Of a stretch of 64,000 nucleotides of DNA, positions 59,087 through 64,000 are shown one piece after another. Positions within the stretch are counted from its first letter, which is position 1; every line of letters begins with the position of its first letter. The notes under the pieces were generated by a model. It had not been told where the DNA came from and made no database searches. It worked only from the letters and a program-made list of their open reading frames with translations. Position numbers and translations under genes: made by a program. The stretch is from the NCBI GenBank assembly GCA_027627225.1, contig CM051034.1, positions 7,168,058 to 7,232,057 on the forward strand, read 5' to 3'. This stretch comes from Congeria kusceri (Eukaryota > Mollusca > Bivalvia > Myida > Dreissenidae).

Positions 59087-59289
59087 TTGGAAATTGCAGC
59101 TATGATTCAAAATTCGTCCCAACTTTCGATGAGTCTGAAAGTAAATTCGGCAGAGGTGCTGGGACACACCCCGGGTCCTCTCATACTGATGACGCAGCTT
59201 CGGCGCGGAAGAACCTCATAAACTTCGAAACACACACACTTTTCTGCGTAAATTATATTTTATAAATAAAATAGTATGGATCGGTACAT

Positions 59290-60300
59290 AAAGTTGTATA
59301 AATTAAAATATAATCAAGAGATGTTTGTAAAACATGTATGCACCCCCCTCCCCCCCGACTTGCAGCCAAGTTGTGAATATGTGCAATTGTTATGATTTTT
59401 TTTATAGCGAGGTCTCGATAAATGGTATCTATGTATGAAGTTTCATTAAAATATCTCGATGCGTTCTCAAGTTATTGAGCGGAAACCGTTTTTCTATTTT
59501 TAGTAATGGTGACCTTGACCTTGACAACACCTACACCATATGAAATCCCAAGAGAGGTCTCAAATAAAGGTATTTATTTATGAAGTTTCATTAAAATATA
59601 TCGATGCGTTCTCACGTTATTGAGCGGAAACCGTTTTTCTATTTTAGCAACGGTGACCTTGACCCCACCCACCCCATATGCAATCCCAAGCGAGGTCTCG
59701 ATATACGGTATCTATGTATAAAGTTTCATTAAAATATCTCGATGCGTTCTCAAGTTATTGAGCGGAGACCGTTTTTCTATTTTTAGTAACGGTAACCTTG
59801 ACCCCACCCACCCATATGCAATCCCAAGGGAGGTCTCAATATAAGGTATCTATGTATGAAGTTTCATTAAAATATCTCATGCGTTCTCAAGTTATTGAGC
59901 GGAAACCGTTTTTCTATTTTTATTAACGCTGACCTTGACCTTGACCCCACCCACCCCATATGCAATTCCAATTGAGGTCTCGATATAAGGTATCTGTGTA
60001 TAAAGTTTCATTAAAATATCTCGATGTGTTCTCAAGTTATTGAGCGGAAATCGCTTTTCTAGTTTTAGAACGGTGACCTTGACCTTTGACCTGTTGACTT
60101 TAAAATGTATAGGCGTCTTTCTTTCCTCCCAAGTAACCAGCATACCAACTTTCATGATCGTAGGTCAAAGCGTTCTCTATATATCGTGCGGAAACGATTT
60201 GGTCTACGGACAGACCGACCATCCGGCCGACCGACCGACCGACCGACCGACGAACAGGTGCAAAGCAAGATACCCCCACTTCTTCGAAGGGGGGCATAAA
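59290..60300 (+). repeat. about 140-bp tandem repeat, 5-6 copies, within dispersed element
   Basis: TTGAGCGGAAACCGTTTTTC-type motifs at about 59.48, 59.62, 59.76, 59.90 and 60.04 kb, each followed by GTGACCTTGACC and CCCATATGCAATCCCAAG. Starts near AATCAAGAGATGTTTGTAAA and ends with (CCGA)n and AAGGGGGGCATAA. Related to 9.0-9.3 kb. Confidence 0.9.
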
Positions 60301-60304
60301 AATA

Positions 60305-60605
60305 TACAAAATTATGGCAACGAATGTTTGTACATTCGAATATTCAACTGATTTACTGTCTGATATTCAACACGATAATATATATGGCGTTAATAGGGAA
60401 GGACTTTGTTGTTACAATATTATATATAAATTACCGACTTAAATATAACATTGGACAAACTACTTATATAGGATACCGTTTACGCTGGACAGTCCAGTAA
60501 TACAGCTTATCTATTGAATATTCGACGATAATGTCAATATTTATTACAGTAATAATCTTCCGATTTAAAATTAACTGTACATATATTCAGGTTTTACTGA
60601 AGATA
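60305..60605. other. no feature
   Basis: AT-rich spacer before the tRNA array. Confidence 0.3.
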
Positions 60606-60619
60606 AAACAAAAAGGAAA

Positions 60620-60691
60620 TGCGTCGGCCGGGAATCGAACCCGGATCGACTGCTTGGAAGGCAACCATGCTAACCTTTACACCACCGACGC
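60620..60691 (-). tRNA. tRNA-Gly (TCC), copy 1
   Basis: 72-nt cloverleaf. Acceptor GCGTCGG/CCGACGC pairs fully, anticodon loop CTTCCAA gives TCC, T arm CCGGG-TTCGATT-CCCGG is perfect, discriminator A. A T5 Pol III terminator follows (60610-60614 on the complementary strand). Looks functional. Confidence 0.92.
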
Positions 60692-61334
60692 ACACGTTAA
60701 CGTTTACGTTAGGTTTATCTGATCACGACGCAAAGTGGCGTTGGTCCATTCTGCCTGTCGAATGTGTATACGTGGCTGATTGCCCATACAGTATTGAATT
60801 TGATTGTATATATACCAGCTAGGGGTATCCTTCCTTACTATATTCTACGAAAAACAAATTCCTATATCTCAATTTTAACTTTTTAAGTACTTTTTAGAAA
60901 ATAATTTTATTTCGTGCAAAACATCTTAAGAATCAACATTTGTTTTGCAAATCATTTTCGCAAATGAAAATCAAACAAATTCATCTACGTATTTTGAAAT
61001 TTAAAATGATTGGATTTCTATAGTAGCGTTATTATCATTTACATGATGCAAATGGATCTTTCCATACTATATGTGACATTATATAATCCTGAATCTAATG
61101 GTGTCATGATTTTGTTTTGTCACCAGATTTACCGATGAACACGATTATAGATCTTGAATCTGTTTTTATATTCTGATCGGTATTTATATCCTGAATTTGA
61201 TTTCTATCCATACTCTGTGTCCTGAATTTGATTATAATTATAGATCCCGAATCTCATTATTATTATATATCATACATTGAATTTTGTATCCTAAATGTGG
61301 TTTTGTATCAGTATCTAGTTTGGTATCCTGATCC

Positions 61335-61640
61335 TGATTTTGTATGTGGATCTGATTTTACACATACCGAATCTGATTTTATACATACCGAATCTGATTG
61401 TATACATACCGAATCGAATCTGATTGTATACATACCGATTCTGATTGTATACATACCGAATCTGATTGTATACATTCCGAATCTGATTTTATACATACCT
61501 ATTCTGATTTTAGACATACCGGATCTGATTTTATACATTCCGATTCTGATTTTATACATACCGAATCTGATTTTATACATACCGAATCTGATTTGATTTT
61601 ATACATACCGAATCTGATTTTATACTGATTTGGTTTAGTA
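61335..61640. repeat. 21-bp minisatellite, about 14 copies
   Basis: Unit CCGAATCTGATTTTATACAT with variants; expanded only in the first tRNA unit, degenerate in the others (62.2-62.4, 62.93-63.18 kb). Confidence 0.9.
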
Positions 61641-61713
61641 TCCTGACTTTTTTTTTTCTTCGCAATCTGTTTTATATTACATATCTAATGAATATATCCG
61701 ATTAAAACATCTG

Positions 61714-61785
61714 TGCGTCGGACGGGAATCGAACCCGGATCGACTGCTTGGAAGGCAACCATGCTAACCTTTACACCACCGACGC
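61714..61785 (-). tRNA. tRNA-Gly (TCC), copy 2
   Basis: Same cloverleaf as copy 1 with one change that breaks the outermost T-stem pair (CCCGT). T4 terminator at 61704-61707. Probably functional or nearly so. Confidence 0.85.
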
Positions 61786-62464
61786 TCACGTCAACGGTAC
61801 GTTAGGTTTATCTGATCACAACGCAATGTGACGTTGGTCCATTCAGGCTGTCAAGTGTTGTATGCGTATACGTGGCTGATTACCCATTCAGCATTGAATT
61901 TGTACAAACCAGATATCTATCCTTAATTTAATTCTACGAAAAACACATTCCCTGATCTCAATTTTAATTTTTCGGAACTTTTTGAAAGATACTTTCATTT
62001 CGTGAAAAACATTTTAAGAATCAAAATTTGTTTTGCAAATCATTTGCGCACCTGAAATCAAACAAGTTCATCTACGTATTCAGAAATTTAAAATGATTGC
62101 ACTTCTAGAATAGCGTTATTATCATTATCATGATGCAGATGTGACATCATCTTATTATATTATCCAAAATCTGGTTGTGCATGATTTTGTTTTGTTTTGT
62201 GTCCTTATTCTGATTGTACCCATGAATCTGATTATAGATCCTGAATATGATTATTTGTATTCTGATCTGGATTTGTATCCTGAATCTGATTATATAGTAT
62301 CCTGAATCTGAATTTTGTATCATCAACCTGATTTTGTATCCTGGATCTGATCTTATATCATGAATTTAATTTTATAATGATTTGGTTGTGTATGCTGAAT
62401 CTAACATACTTCGTAATCTGTTGTATACCACATATCTGATACTTTCATTATATACAAAAATAAG

Positions 62465-62536
62465 TGCGTCGGCCGGGAATCGAACCCGGATCGACTGCTT
62501 GGAAGGCAACCATGCTAACCTTTACACCACCAACGC
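62465..62536 (-). tRNA. tRNA-Gly (TCC), copy 3
   Basis: Acceptor GCGTTGG/CCGACGC has one G-U wobble; the rest is identical to copy 1. T5 terminator at 62456-62460. Confidence 0.88.
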
Positions 62537-63265
62537 TCACATTAACATTACTCACAACGCAATGTGACGTTGGTCTATTTCAACCTGTCCAAAAGTGTGT
62601 ATACGTGGCTGATTACCCATACAGCAGGGAATTTTAGTGTATATACTAAGGAGCTTTCCTTACTATATTCTAGGCAAATTTTTTTTCCCTGATATCAATT
62701 TTAACTGTTGGTACTTTTTGAAGATCATTTCAGTTCGTGTAAAACATTTTAAGAATCAAAATTTGTTTGCAAAACATTTGCGCATTAAGAAAATAAAACA
62801 AATTCATCTACGTATTCAGAAATTTAAAATGGTTGTATTTCTAGAGTAGCGTTGTTATTATATGCGTGATGCAGATGAGACATCATCTTATTATATTATC
62901 CTAAATCTAATTGTGTCATGATTTTGTTTTGTGTCTAGAATCTGATTTTACCCATGAATCTGATCAAAGATCATGAACATGATTTTATTATTCTGATCTG
63001 GATTTGTATCCCGAATCTGATTATATTGTAGCCTGATTCTGGTTTTGTATCCTGACCTGGATTAACATCATGACCCTGAGTTTGTGTCCTAAATCTGATT
63101 AAATAGGTCCTGAATCTGATTTTATAACCTTGACTTGATTTTATATCATGAATTTGATTTATATTAATTTGGTTTTGTATATATTTATCGTAATCAGTTT
63201 AATAATATATATCAGAATATTGGTCTGATCAATATCAACATTCATTAGCTACAACAAAAAATATG

Positions 63266-63337
63266 AGCGTCGGCCGGGAATCGAACACGGATCGACAGCT
63301 TGGAAGGCAATCATGCTAACCTTTACAGCACCGACGC
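63266..63337 (-). pseudogene. tRNA-Gly (TCC), copy 4, decayed
   Basis: Anticodon TCC is kept, but the T stem reads CCGTG against CCCGG, the anticodon stem is changed on both sides (ATTGC, GCTGT), the D arm has G to C, and the discriminator is T. T6 follows. Likely a pseudogene. Confidence 0.75.
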
Positions 63338-63474
63338 TTACGTTAACGTACGTCACGTACTTTAGGTTTATCTGATCACAACGCAATGTGGCGTTGGTCC
63401 ATTCAGCCTGTCAAAACTGACGTATGTGCATACGTGGCTGATTATAGTAATTTCAGTATACGTGAATCAACTTT

Positions 63475-64000
63475 ATGCACAAATCTAATTAAGCTAATTA
63501 AGATCCAATTAAGTAATTAAGTTAATTCATATAACAAAAAAATGTGTATTAATGTAAATTAAAATGTAAACTTGCTTAAGAAGGAGGGTTGCCTCGATGA
63601 TTTATATTTAGTTTTAAAAAAATGTAAAAAGTACAATTAATGCGAGATTCCATGCACAAACAAAATGGAGAAATATTTTGTTTTCCACAAACGTGTTGTT
63701 AAGTACACACAATTGACCGTTGCTTGTATTACTTAAATTATAATTCCTATATAAAATAACAGTTAGTTAGCTAAACTCAGTCCAGAATCGGTAACAATTA
63801 CAAACTTAAGCATAAATTGAAAACTGAGACAAAACACTTTTCTACCTTAAAAACAATATTGAATCGCCAGAAGGCCACATTTTGCGGAATCGTACTCAGT
63901 CATGCTTCGTAACATGATATTTTTCTGAACGGTTTAAAATCAAAATGTTTTAGGATTGCCAGCAAAAAATACGTCGGTCGGGTTACCGGAACCACAATAA
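63475..64000. other. AT-rich end of window
   Basis: Contains a TTAAGTAATTAAG-like run at 63.48-63.53 kb. The last 40 nt include ACGTCGGTCGGG, faintly like the 3' end of a minus-strand tRNA-Gly unit, but too short to call. Confidence 0.25.

Larger units (their letters stand above)
60600..63470. repeat. tandem array of tRNA-Gly units (about 1.09, 0.75 and 0.80 kb)
   Basis: Each unit has the tRNA, then a block with GTTTATCTGATCAC and GCGTTGGTCCATT, then CGTGGCTGATTRCCCAT, then an AT-rich block with CATTTTAAGAATCAAAATTT-like sequence and TCATCTACGTATT, then a CTGAATCTGATTTTRTA minisatellite. Copy 3 lacks the GTTTATCTGAT part. Confidence 0.85.

Noticed and set aside
63963..64000. Fifth tRNA-Gly unit at the window edge
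   Set aside because: Only ACGTCGGTCGGG resembles the tRNA end and the following bases do not match; too short to decide.

Overview
The window looks like nuclear DNA of a bivalve mollusc. It is AT-rich, gene-poor and full of tandem and interspersed repeats. Its one clear gene has 15 coding exons with GT/AG introns. It also carries palindromic elements of a type I associate with Dreissena/Mya-like heterodont bivalves, a bivalve-type tRNA-derived SINE, and tRNA genes with internal Pol III promoters. The dreissenid guess rests on recognition, not on a search. Most short open frames here fall in repeats and are not genes.

The only gene assigned with confidence is alpha-L-iduronidase (IDUA, glycoside hydrolase family 39) on the minus strand. 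Its coding sequence runs from the ATG at 56507 to the TGA at 38941-38939. I rebuilt all 15 coding exons by hand. Phases agree at every junction and sum to 648 codons (647 residues plus stop). The signal peptide, the acid/base Glu (FETWNEPD) and the nucleophile Glu (NDEADP) are all present. Its introns hold several mobile or repeated elements: a TTAA-flanked inverted-repeat element (48.2-49.9 kb), three short inverted-repeat elements with CAGGG/CTGGG ends, an antisense SINE, an 0.8-kb triplet tract and several minisatellites. About 0.9 kb upstream of the ATG, a CLEAR-like GTCACGTGAT and an NRF1-like palindrome mark a possible promoter.

Layout: 1-16 kb is intergenic with minisatellites (about 57, 46, 28, 52, 380 and 42 bp units), a 0.9-kb dispersed element and a tRNA-like SINE head. 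16.9-17.6 kb has a CpG-rich patch on the minus strand with a TATA-like box, a splice donor and possible secreted-peptide frames; it is unassigned. 18-21 kb holds a palindromic element, a 60-bp repeat derived from a tRNA-like sequence, and a Harbinger-like transposon with a MADF-like frame nested in an older inverted-repeat element. 23.4-34.4 kb is dominated by three minisatellite arrays that share a 32-bp period; two of them lie in a tandem segmental duplication that reaches about 36.9 kb. 38.9-56.5 kb is IDUA. 57-58.6 kb is promoter-like sequence plus a long hairpin. 58.9-60.3 kb is SINE and 140-bp repeats. 60.6-63.4 kb is a four-copy tandem array of minus-strand tRNA-Gly(TCC) units.

No CRISPR array, operon, rRNA or prokaryotic feature was seen. 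All calls are by eye, without searches.
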